DNA of 64,000 nt from Actinoplanes flavus (lineage in GTDB: Bacteria > Actinomycetota > Actinomycetes > Mycobacteriales > Micromonosporaceae), in contig NZ_JAGFNS010000019.1 of NCBI RefSeq assembly GCF_017592555.1, positions 62,001 through 126,000 of the forward strand, given 5' to 3'. This document shows positions 34,601-41,748 of the stretch, piece by piece; position 1 is the stretch's first letter; every line of letters starts with the position of its first letter. A program made the translations under genes and the position numbers. The notes below the pieces were generated by a model, which searched no databases, was not told the DNA's origin, and saw only the letters and a program-made list of their open reading frames with translations.

Positions 34601-37600
34601 GCGCCCAGGGCGACGGTACGTGGCTCGTTCCCGGTAACGGCAGCAGCGGATGTCCCGGGTTCTCCGGAACCGGTCGCGATCACCGGTTCGGAGGCAGATG
34701 GGGACGCCACTACGGCGGAGAGCGACCCGGCGAGCGCTGCACCGGTCTCCAACAGGGACAACATGCCCGTTTCCGCCAAAGACCCGTCGGCCGGCCCGGG
34801 ACACCGAGATGACGTCATCGTCGGCCCGGCGGACGAATCCGAACCCGACGGTGCCGACGACAACTCCCCCGCGCATTCCGCAGCGGGTTCCAGCGCGGAA
34901 GATCCGGCTTCCGGGCCGGACCGGACGGCCGATGGCTCAACGATCCCCGTGGCGGCTTCCGATGACATCCCCGTGCCGGACGGCGACCAGGCAGAGGCCG
35001 CTGAGGAATCGGCGGACGGCAGCCCGGCTGGAGGACTGCCGGACGTGAACGCGACCGGCGCGGCGATCACGGAAAGCCCGGACCCGGTCCGGTCCACCGG
35101 TTCGGAGCCGGGAACCGGTTCGGAGCCGGGAACCGCCTCGGAATCAGAAACCGCGGATAGCAGCCCGAACCCCGTGGTCGACCAGACCCGACGGCCTGCG
35201 GTCGTGGACGGCGGAGGGTGGCCGGTACCGGGCAGGTCGTGGGGTTCACAGGAGTCCGATCCGGACGGTCTCTGGCCTTCGGCGGGGCGGAAACCCGGCC
35301 GAGTCTCGGCGGTCTCCGACACGGCAGGCACTGCGGACGCTGTCCCGGGAGGTGCTCCGGCAGCAGCCGCAGGGGAAACGCACGCGGGCGACACCAACGC
35401 AGATGCCGTCGCGAGCACGGCAGGCACGCCGGGCACTGTCACGGCAAGTACCGCCACGGCAGACACCACGGGCGCTGTCCCGGCAGGTGCTCCGGCAGCA
35501 ACCGCAGAGGAAACGCAACCGAGCGACACCAACACCGATGCCGTCGCGAACACGGCAGGCACTGCCGCGGTGGACACCACGGGCGCTGCCACAGCAGGCA
35601 CGCCGGGCACTGTCACGGCAAGTACCGCCACGGCAGACACCACGGGCGCTGTCCTGGCGGGCGCTGCGGCAGCGACCGCAGAGGAAACGCAACCGAGCGA
35701 CACCAACACCGATGCCGTCGCGAACACGGCACGCACACCGGGCGCTGGCGCGGCGGACACCACGGGCGCTGTGTCGGCAGGCACCGCCACGGCGGACACC
35801 ACGGGCGCTGTCCCGGCGGGCGCTGCGGCAGCAGCCGCAGAGGAAACGCAACCGAGCGGCACGAATGCAGATGCCGTCGCGAGCACGGCAGGCACACCGG
35901 GCGCTGTCACGGCAGACACCGCGGGCACTGGCGCGGCGGACGCAGCGGCAGCAGCAGCCGAAGAGGGAATGCACCCGAGCGACACGAATGCGGATTCCGT
36001 AGTGAACGCGGGTGGCAGGGGCGAGAGTGCTCGGGAGGGAGCGTCCCCCGACCTCGATGAGCATGGCGCGGAGGGGCCCGCATCCGGTCGGGCCGATGAC
36101 GGTGGCCGCGGTTCGGTGGAGGAGAGTTCGGCGGGGCCGGCCGGGCCGTGGCCGGGGCGGACGTCGGGGAACGGGGTCTCGATCCCGGCTCAACGGCAAC
36201 CGGCTGAGGAGAGTGGGCCTTGGCTGGTCCCGTCAGCGCAAGGCGAGTCGGCCGCGGAGCGTGGTGGGTTCGCGGAGGCGGGTGCCGCTCGGGGGTTCGC
36301 CGGGGAGCAGCAGCCGCACGGATGGCCGGGCACCGAACAGCAGGGCACACCGGCCCGCCCGTGGGCCGCGTCGACCGCTGGTCCGGGAACGGAAGCCTCG
36401 ACCGGACCGGATACAGCAACCGCGCCCTGGCCGGGCACATACGCACATGGCCCTTCCGAAACCGGCCCGGCGCACGGGAACCTGACGGCAGGAGATCCCC
36501 TCAGGACCGGCCACACGGCCGGAGGCACATCGGACGTGGGTATGGCCGGGGCATCGGCCGCAGCAGCGGCTGCCGGCGCTGTCGCTGGCGGACCCGACGC
36601 TGTCGCGGGAGGACCCGGCGCGGCGGATGCCAGCGCAAGCCCGGCAAGCACAGGCCCGGCAAGCACAAGCCCGGCAGACTCAGGCGCGGCAAGCACAAGC
36701 CCGGCAGACTCAGGCCCGGCGAGCGCAAGGCCCGCAGACTCAGGCCCGGCGAGCGCAAGGCCGGCGGGAGCCGGTGCGGCCGGGTGGCCGACGTCGCCGG
36801 CGGCCGATGGATGGCCCACGTCACCGGCCGGCGGATGGCCGACCTCCCCGGCGACCGCCTGGCCTGGGTCCGACCCGTGGGCACAGGCTCAACCGGCGGC
36901 CGACCCGTGGGGGCAGACGCAACCGGCCGCCGACCCGTGGGCACAGACGCAACCCAGGGCCGCCCAGGCACCGGGGACAGCACATCCGGACGACCAGCCA
37001 ACCGACGCCTACAGCGCCGGCTACCCGGGCGTACAGCCTGGCACCGCCTACGGCCCGGCCGCCGGCACCGAAACAACCGCTCCCGGACAGACCGCCGGAC
37101 CGGGAACCGACGCATACGGGCAGGCCGGTGGGCCGGGAACCGGGAGCCACGGGCCGGCCGACGGCTCGGCAGCGGCCACTTTCGGCCAACCCGGTGGACC
37201 GGGAGCTGGCGGCTACGGGCCGACCGCCGGACCGGGAACCGACGCATACGGGCAGGCCGGTGGGCCGGGAAGCGGGAGCTACGGGCCGGCCGACGGCTCG
37301 GGAGCGGCCACTTTCGGCCAACCCGGTGGACCGGGAGCTGCCGGCTACGGGCCGGCCGGCGGGCGCGGGGGCAGCGGGTACGGCGGTCCGCCCCGGGTGA
37401 CCTATGAGGACGGATCAGGGTTCGGGGGCTCCGGACCGTACGGTGACGAAGGGGGTAAGCCGCCGCGCAAACGCCTGGCTCTGGTGGCGGGGGTGCTGGT
37501 GGCGTTGCTTCTGCTGGCCGGCGCGACGTACGCCGGAGTGCGGTTTGCCCTGAGCAACGACGAGCCGGAAGCCGCCCCGCCGCGGACGACTCCCACGCAG

Positions 37601-38575
37601 CAGGCGTCGCAGGAGCCCGGGGCCGTGCCGACCGAGCCGGCCGGGACGCAAGCGCCGGCCGCGCCCGCGAGTCTGGCGAAGCCGGTGGTGCTGGAGCAGA
37701 TCAAACTCGGTCAGGAGCCGGAGGGTGTGGCGGTCTCGCCGGACAATCGGACGATCTACGTGGCCGATCAGAGTTCCAGGGACGTGCACATCGTGGACGT
37801 GCAGTCGAAGAAGATCAGCGTGGTGAAGGTGCCGAACACGCCGCGGTTCCTGGCGTTGTCGGCGGACGGCGGCCGGCTGTATGTGTCGCTGTTCGAGAAC
37901 GACTTCACCGGCAACGGGCTCGCGGTGATCGACACGGCGAACCGGAGCCTGGTCAAGACGATCCGGACCGGGCCGCGGCCGTTCGAGCCGGCGGTGGCGC
38001 CGGACGGGAAGGTGTGGGTGCCGATCCACAACGGGGCCCGGGTGGAGATCTACGACGACAAGACGCTGACCGAGGCGGCGCGGATCTCGGTGCCGCCGAA
38101 TCCGCACTGGATCGTCTTCACGCCGGACGGGCGGACCGCGTTCACCGCCAACCACGAGTCGAGCCAGATCTCGGTGGTGAGTGTGGCGGACCGGCTGGTG
38201 CGGAAGAATTTCAAGGTCGGCAAGTCGCCGCACGCGCTGGCCGTCACCCCGGACGGGAAGCGGCTGGTGGCGACCAACTACGACCTGGACACGGTGGAGG
38301 TCTACGACACCGGCGACCAGCGGCTGATCCACAAGATCAAGGTGGGGCGGGAGCCGCAGGCGGTGATGATCTCCGGGGACAGCCGGCACGCGTACATCGT
38401 GAACGAGGGGTCCGACAATCTCTCGGTCATCGACCTGTCCTCGGGCAAGGTGGTGTCGACGGTCGGGGTCGGGGACAGTCCGCGGGTCAACGCGCTGTCA
38501 CCGGACGGCAAGCGCCTGTACGTGACCGACGGCCGAGGAAAGACGGTAACCGTTCTGAGAGCGTCGGAGGAGTAA
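31604..38575 (+). CDS. giant protein: inactive caspase-like domain, repetitive linker, membrane helix, extracellular beta-propeller
   Basis: ATG 31604 (ATG 31613 or GTG 31601 also possible); 2,323 residues. Residues 1-225 align in order with actinobacterial caspase-like (peptidase C14) domains: RRLAVVVSVEQHDDP, LGGFDVTYLRD, VLVYF, AVVLLD, DRDGWIGIGEL. However the YFSGHG histidine motif reads YFRGVM (Val85) and the DCCHSG cysteine motif reads DGRTGS (Arg135), so it should be proteolytically dead. About 285-380 is a small Ig/ASH-like beta domain (VDFGRVAPGT). About 385-1940 is low-complexity Pro/Ala/Ser/Thr/Asp sequence with several tandem repeats. A membrane helix at about 1956-1980 follows KPPRKRL. 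About 2025-2323 is a YVTN/lactonase-like propeller of about seven blades (GVAVSPDNRTIYVADQSSRDVHIVD, ALAVTPDGKRLVATNYDLDTVEVYD), outside the cell. Confidence 0.85.
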   Translation: MHAMSGRRLAVVVSVEQHDDPVLRRFSVPSADVPAFADMLGEPALGGFDVTYLRDPGAREAYSRIKSIFDGREQDDCVLVYFRGVMLTGPGGGLYLATADTVMGRPTDTAIDVAQMAALMQRSRAGQAVVLLDGRTGSPVDAGHHFRAARAAEWQSRVVIAATARPEPPTFAGLITDGVVTGAADRDRDGWIGIGELHDHLRERDPSVRQWVFGSGRQPYLARIRRQGSDQMAQIAQLAVAAAGEDLSRAVEARSSLRRLATGEGRVAAAASAALRRTSIRLAEPAVDFGRVAPGTRQLAAVVAVQGPPLAAASAVSSDTEGLHARLEGNVLRVSWFPTVGRLDGAVTLDGPAGSARLTVTGEVAADFDVATGGWVPAPVGNGAATALPAPPGTPPASGPPAVPPASGPPAVPASGPPALPPASGPPTAVPPSSGAPAASGFLPPGSPAVGSRPTSGAGPYAVPPPPSTGTGPHTPAPGGGPQAIPPGSGAGPHTSPPGSGPNTIPPTSGAGPHTSPPGSGPHTIPPTSGAGPHTSPPGSGPHTIPPTSGAHTLPPADGFAPPAPGSSQAAWEAAWAAGGQPWPGEIPTPEEAWPGETAWPQPWQSQTPDSAAAHGLGETAPPAQPVDTPTAAGSPAAWPSSASAPASPNPSSGTAEAVPPSTGSPGWAPTSGSPAWSPTSGPPARSTPSPAAGSTASHPDAAAGASPIQGPPADASPGVRSGHSPHPDRPTEASPWVRSDQTPTNPALPTSQPAETPPWVRTDQTPTNPALPTSQPAETPPWVRTDQTPTSPAPHTDRPTETPSGVSAGQTHTPPAESSPSVPASSALSAGASPRVSPGGVPGSDDSAGARTAARTSPWAPTSGPPSPSRSSIPTAGRPGGPGHQAGWAATGESASTESSTAGQMGDAGGRVAWPSVGGLVSDGHVDEPHGDSTGAGASEAAPSGETVRPVVEPSVASEPETDSDTSAVERSGVRGSESGATLPETGSSGSSDDEPLVAPRATVRGSFPVTAAADVPGSPEPVAITGSEADGDATTAESDPASAAPVSNRDNMPVSAKDPSAGPGHRDDVIVGPADESEPDGADDNSPAHSAAGSSAEDPASGPDRTADGSTIPVAASDDIPVPDGDQAEAAEESADGSPAGGLPDVNATGAAITESPDPVRSTGSEPGTGSEPGTASESETADSSPNPVVDQTRRPAVVDGGGWPVPGRSWGSQESDPDGLWPSAGRKPGRVSAVSDTAGTADAVPGGAPAAAAGETHAGDTNADAVASTAGTPGTVTASTATADTTGAVPAGAPAATAEETQPSDTNTDAVANTAGTAAVDTTGAATAGTPGTVTASTATADTTGAVLAGAAAATAEETQPSDTNTDAVANTARTPGAGAADTTGAVSAGTATADTTGAVPAGAAAAAAEETQPSGTNADAVASTAGTPGAVTADTAGTGAADAAAAAAEEGMHPSDTNADSVVNAGGRGESAREGASPDLDEHGAEGPASGRADDGGRGSVEESSAGPAGPWPGRTSGNGVSIPAQRQPAEESGPWLVPSAQGESAAERGGFAEAGAARGFAGEQQPHGWPGTEQQGTPARPWAASTAGPGTEASTGPDTATAPWPGTYAHGPSETGPAHGNLTAGDPLRTGHTAGGTSDVGMAGASAAAAAAGAVAGGPDAVAGGPGAADASASPASTGPASTSPADSGAASTSPADSGPASARPADSGPASARPAGAGAAGWPTSPAADGWPTSPAGGWPTSPATAWPGSDPWAQAQPAADPWGQTQPAADPWAQTQPRAAQAPGTAHPDDQPTDAYSAGYPGVQPGTAYGPAAGTETTAPGQTAGPGTDAYGQAGGPGTGSHGPADGSAAATFGQPGGPGAGGYGPTAGPGTDAYGQAGGPGSGSYGPADGSGAATFGQPGGPGAAGYGPAGGRGGSGYGGPPRVTYEDGSGFGGSGPYGDEGGKPPRKRLALVAGVLVALLLLAGATYAGVRFALSNDEPEAAPPRTTPTQQASQEPGAVPTEPAGTQAPAAPASLAKPVVLEQIKLGQEPEGVAVSPDNRTIYVADQSSRDVHIVDVQSKKISVVKVPNTPRFLALSADGGRLYVSLFENDFTGNGLAVIDTANRSLVKTIRTGPRPFEPAVAPDGKVWVPIHNGARVEIYDDKTLTEAARISVPPNPHWIVFTPDGRTAFTANHESSQISVVSVADRLVRKNFKVGKSPHALAVTPDGKRLVATNYDLDTVEVYDTGDQRLIHKIKVGREPQAVMISGDSRHAYIVNEGSDNLSVIDLSSGKVVSTVGVGDSPRVNALSPDGKRLYVTDGRGKTVTVLRASEE
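33071..33250. repeat. three 60-bp tandem repeats in the linker
   Basis: Exact 60-nt period (units at 33071, 33131, 33191) with only one or two differences, encoding units of 20 residues such as GAGPHTSPPGSGPHTIPPTS. Confidence 0.9.
33811..34017. repeat. three 69-bp tandem repeats in the linker
   Basis: ATGGGTCCGC recurs at 33811, 33880 and 33949; units encode 23 residues beginning WVRTDQTPTNPALP. The third unit is more divergent. Confidence 0.85.
35335..35975. repeat. degenerate Ala/Thr-rich repeats in the linker
   Basis: About five irregular units containing AEETQPSDTNTDAVANTAGT and TTGAVPAGA strings; unit length varies by insertion of short TADTTGAV or TAGTPG blocks. Confidence 0.75.
36640..36780. 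repeat. 30-bp repeats in the linker
   Basis: Ten-residue units of the type DSGPASARPA and DSGAASTSPA, four to five copies, followed by Trp-containing PTSPA and ADPWAQTQP units up to about 36960 and Gly-rich TAGPGTDAYGQ units at 37075-37370. Confidence 0.75.
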
Positions 38576-38598
38576 CGATTCCCTGGTAGCGTCGCGCC

Positions 38599-39954
38599 AT
38601 GTCGACGGATTCCATTTCGCGCTCGCGGTTGACCACTCTCACGCAGAGGGAGCTCGCCACTTTCGCCGACCGGCACCCCGGCTCGAAGAACGCCTATGCG
38701 AACGCCACCCATCTCTTCGGCCGGGTGCCGATGACCTGGATGAACAAGGCCGCCGGAAATTTCCCGATCTACTTGGACAGGGCGTCGGGGAACCGGATCA
38801 CCGACGTGGACGGCAACGAGTTCGTCGACTTCGCTCTCGGCGACACCGGCGCGATGGCCGGCCACTCCCCCGAGCCGGTGGTCGCCGCGGTCACCGAGCG
38901 TCTCCGCAGCGGCCTGGCCACCATGATGCCGACCGAGGACGCCGCGGTCGCCGGCGCCGAACTGGCCCGCCGTTTCGGGCTGCCGGCCTGGAGTTTCGCG
39001 CTGACCGCCACGGACGCCAACCGGTGGGCGATCCGGCTGCTGCGCGCGGTCACCGGCCGGTCGAAGATCCTGGTGAACAGCTACTGCTACCACGGCTCGG
39101 TGGACGAGTCGCTGATCGTGGTGGGCCCGGACGGGCGGGGCGTCTCGCGGGAGGGCAACGTCGGCGCGCCGGTGGACGTCACGATGACCAGCCGGGTGGC
39201 CGAGTTCAACGATCTGGCGGGGCTGGAGCGGGAGCTGGCGTACGGCGACGTGGCCGCGGTGCTGATGGAGCCGGCGCTCACGAACATCGGGATCGTGCTG
39301 CCGGAGGACGGCTATCTGGCCGGGGTGCGGGAGCTGACCCGCCGGTACGGCACCTACCTGATCCACGACGAGACGCACACGTTCTCGGCCGGGCCGGGCG
39401 GGGCGACCGCGTACTGGGGTCTGGAGCCCGACGTGGTGACGATCGGGAAGGCGATCGGTGGCGGGGTGCCCGTCGGGGCGTACGGATTGAGCGCGGAGCT
39501 GGCCGGAACGCTCAGCGGAAGGGACGATCTGGACCTGGTGGACATGGGTGGGGTGGGCGGCACGCTGGCCGGCAACCCGGTGTCGATGGCCGCGACCCGC
39601 GCCACCCTGAGCGAGGTGCTCACCGAGGCCGCGTTCGCCGGCATGATCGAGAGGGCTACGGCGTTCGCCGACGGCCTGGTGAAGATCATCGAGGGGTACC
39701 GGCTGCCCTGGTCGGTGAGCCGGCTCGGCGCCCGGGTCGAATACCGGTTCGCCAGTCCCGCCCCGCGCAACGGCACCGAGTCAGCCCGCGGCGCGGACCC
39801 CGAACTCGAGGACTTCCTGCACGTCTACCTGGCCAACCGGGGTGTGCTGCTGACGCCGTTCCACAACATGGCGCTGATGTGCCCGCAGACCACGCTCGCC
39901 GACGTGGCCCGGCATCACGAGATCTTCGACGCGGCGCTGAACGAACTGGTGTAG
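38599..39954 (+). CDS. class III PLP-dependent aminotransferase (GSA-aminotransferase-like)
   Basis: ATG 38599; 451 residues. Aminotransferase fold with DVDGNEFVDFALGDTGAMAGHSPEPV, the SYCYHGSVDES region that contacts the cofactor, the HDETHTFSAGPGG segment carrying the pyridine-nitrogen aspartate, and the PLP lysine in TIGKAIGGG (about residue 284). It resembles glutamate-1-semialdehyde 2,1-aminomutase, but no haem genes are adjacent and actinobacterial relatives work on other beta- or omega-amino acids, so hemL is not assigned. It overlaps the convergent HxlR gene by 40 nt. Confidence 0.85.
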   Translation: MSTDSISRSRLTTLTQRELATFADRHPGSKNAYANATHLFGRVPMTWMNKAAGNFPIYLDRASGNRITDVDGNEFVDFALGDTGAMAGHSPEPVVAAVTERLRSGLATMMPTEDAAVAGAELARRFGLPAWSFALTATDANRWAIRLLRAVTGRSKILVNSYCYHGSVDESLIVVGPDGRGVSREGNVGAPVDVTMTSRVAEFNDLAGLERELAYGDVAAVLMEPALTNIGIVLPEDGYLAGVRELTRRYGTYLIHDETHTFSAGPGGATAYWGLEPDVVTIGKAIGGGVPVGAYGLSAELAGTLSGRDDLDLVDMGGVGGTLAGNPVSMAATRATLSEVLTEAAFAGMIERATAFADGLVKIIEGYRLPWSVSRLGARVEYRFASPAPRNGTESARGADPELEDFLHVYLANRGVLLTPFHNMALMCPQTTLADVARHHEIFDAALNELV

Positions 39955-40304
39955 GCCCGGCGCGCCTCGGTCAGCTCCGGAAGGTGCTCGGCGCACCAGT
40001 CGCGGGCCGCGTCGATCAGGGTCAGCAGGCTGCGGCCCAGCGGGGTGAGCGCATACTCCACATGCGGCGGGTTCGCCGGGAACTCGGTGCGCGTCACCAG
40101 GCCGTCGCGTTCCATCGCCCGCAGCGTTTCGGCCAGCACCTTCTTCGTGATCGCCGGCAACGGCACGAGCAGCTCACCGAACCGGCGCGGCCCGTCCTCC
40201 AGACAGAGCACGATCATCGCCGTCCACTTGTCACCGATCCGCAGCGGCACCTGCCGGGTCGGGCACTCGGGAGCGAACATGTCCGGACTCAACTCGGTCG
40301 TCAC
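39915..40304 (-). CDS. HxlR-family transcriptional regulator
   Basis: Starts at GTG 40304 or ATG 40280; up to 129 residues. HxlR winged helix: CP near the N-terminus, IGDKWTAMIVLCLEDGPRRFGELLVPLPAITKKVLAETLRAMERDGLVTRTEF and PHVEYALTPLGRSL. Members often sense redox or electrophiles through the N-terminal cysteine, present here as ECPTRQVP. It is divergent from the NAD(P)-binding reductase at 40368, its probable target. Confidence 0.88.
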   Translation of the reverse strand: MTTELSPDMFAPECPTRQVPLRIGDKWTAMIVLCLEDGPRRFGELLVPLPAITKKVLAETLRAMERDGLVTRTEFPANPPHVEYALTPLGRSLLTLIDAARDWCAEHLPELTEARRAYTSSFSAASKIS

Positions 40305-40367
40305 GAAGCCCACCGTATCGCCGGTTTCGTTGCGGTAACCAGACCCCCGTCGATTAGCGTCCGCGCC

Positions 40368-41027
40368 ATGACCAGCATCGTCATCTTCGGAGCCGGTGGC
40401 CGGGCCGGCCGCGCCGTCACCGCCGAGGCCCAGCGCCGCGGCCATCGGGTGACCGGGGTCGTCCGCGACCCGGCCCGCCACCCCACGCTCAGCGCCGACC
40501 GTGTCGTCCCGGGCGACGTGCAGGACGCCGCCGCCATCGCCGACCTCGTCCGCGGCCACGACGCCGTGGTCAACGCGGTCTCCCCCGCCTCCGGCCCCGA
40601 GGAACTGGCGGCCCTCGGCACCCTCGACGAGAAATGGTTCGTCACCGCCGACGAGGCCCTGCTCACCGGCCTGGCCTCGGCCGGCGTGCCGCGCCTCGTC
40701 CTGATCGGCCTGTTCGTCAACCTGCGCTCCGCCGACGGCGGCCTGCTCCTCGACGATCCGGCCGTCCTGCCCACCGAGTTCCGCCCCTTCGCCCTCGCCC
40801 ACACCGCCGGCCTGGAACACCTCCGCGCCGCGGACACCCCCGTCGACTGGCTGATGCTCACCCCACCGGCCCATCTGGACGTGAACGCCGCGCGAACCGG
40901 CCGCTACCGCACCGGCGGCGAGACCGCCTCCGGCACGACGCTGTCCTATGCCGACCTGGCGGTCGCCGCCGTCGACGAGATCGAGTCACCCACCCACCAC
41001 CGGACGCGGATCTCGGTCTTCGACTGA
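40368..41027 (+). CDS. NAD(P)-binding epimerase/reductase (NmrA/HxlR-associated type)
   Basis: ATG 40368; 219 residues. Rossmann motif MTSIVIFGAGGRAGRAV, then GDVQDAAAIADLVRGHDAVVNAVSP and LTPPAHLDVNAARTGRYRTG, matching NAD(P)H-binding sugar-epimerase-like proteins often paired with HxlR regulators. The catalytic Tyr-x3-Lys of classical SDRs is absent, usual for this atypical group. Likely a small-molecule reductase in stress or detoxification. Confidence 0.85.
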   Translation: MTSIVIFGAGGRAGRAVTAEAQRRGHRVTGVVRDPARHPTLSADRVVPGDVQDAAAIADLVRGHDAVVNAVSPASGPEELAALGTLDEKWFVTADEALLTGLASAGVPRLVLIGLFVNLRSADGGLLLDDPAVLPTEFRPFALAHTAGLEHLRAADTPVDWLMLTPPAHLDVNAARTGRYRTGGETASGTTLSYADLAVAAVDEIESPTHHRTRISVFD

Positions 41028-41049
41028 GGCCGCCCGGCGGAGATGGTCC

Positions 41050-41106
41050 GCTGATCCCGCCCTGCCCGAACACCGTGTCATCCAGTTCGGGCAGGGCGGG
41101 ATCAGC
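41050..41106 (+). terminator. perfect 22-bp stem hairpin
   Basis: Arms 41050-41071 and 41085-41106 are perfectly complementary (core CCCGCCCTGCCCGAAC), 13-nt loop, 22 nt after the reductase stop. Strong terminator for that gene. Confidence 0.75.
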
Positions 41107-41748
41107 CCCATCTGCGTGCGCCATGGCGGCCGATCTTCACCTGCATGAGGGCCATATATTCCGGTACGCGCTTCGCCGCCCCCGGCACTATTCGCCGTCC
41201 CGCCCCGCCCCGCGAGCGGACTGCGACTCGAGGCTCTGCCGCGCCCGCCGGGCGGACCTGCCCACTCACCCTCACCCCCTCCGGATCGAGGACCGTGCGG
41301 CCGGTTGCGGTGGCGTCGAGGAACGCGCGGCCGGTTGCGGTGGCGTCGAGGAACGCGCCGTCGGTCGCGGTGACGTCGAGAAACGCGCCGCCGGTCGCGG
41401 TGACGTCGAGAAACGCGCCGCCGGTCGCGGTGACGTCGAAGAACGCGCCGCCGGTTGCGATGGCGTCGAGAAACGCGCCGCCGGTTGCGGTGGCGTCGTC
41501 ATGATTGCCAACACCCCACTCTGCCACTCGATGCCGTCCACCACTCACGCCTTGGCGTCCGGTCGGCCGTGACGGGCCCGATGGGCGCGATGCCGCTGAT
41601 CGAGAGCCATGCGCGGGCGTCCGGCAGTTTCTTCGAAATCCGACTACAGCAGTGGCGTCTTCTTCGCGGCATCCTCGAAATGGGATTGGCATGATCGACT
41701 TTCGGCCAGGGCTTACAGTTTTCTCTCCGGCCGGGAGACAATTCAGGT
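41107..41748. other. gene-poor interval with tandem repeats
   Basis: About 640 nt without a gene that I can support. All frames are partly open because of the repeat. The best short frame runs on the plus strand from 41145 to 41504 (119 codons, ending inside the last repeat) but lacks a ribosome-binding site and any family resemblance. Confidence 0.5.
41295..41504. repeat. seven 30-bp tandem repeats
   Basis: Seven contiguous units of exactly 30 nt built on GCCGGTTGCGGTGGCGTCGA, units starting at 41295, 41325, 41355, 41385, 41415, 41445 and 41475. Variation is mostly single bases. A 30-nt period keeps every frame, so each strand reads as a ten-residue repeat (for example NAPPVAVTSR on the plus strand). 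Confidence 0.9.

Noticed and set aside
34258..35985. Long minus-strand ORF (575 codons) opposite the giant gene
   Set aside because: It exists because the high-GC repeats contain no stops; its sequence is a mirror of the repeats, and the plus frame links recognisable domains at both ends.
38599..39954. hemL (glutamate-1-semialdehyde aminomutase)
   Set aside because: Fold and motifs fit the family, but no haem genes are adjacent and related actinobacterial enzymes have other substrates.
41295..41504. 30-bp direct repeats as a CRISPR array
   Set aside because: Units are contiguous with no spacers and there are no cas genes; the same holds for the 33-bp repeats at 23095-23257.
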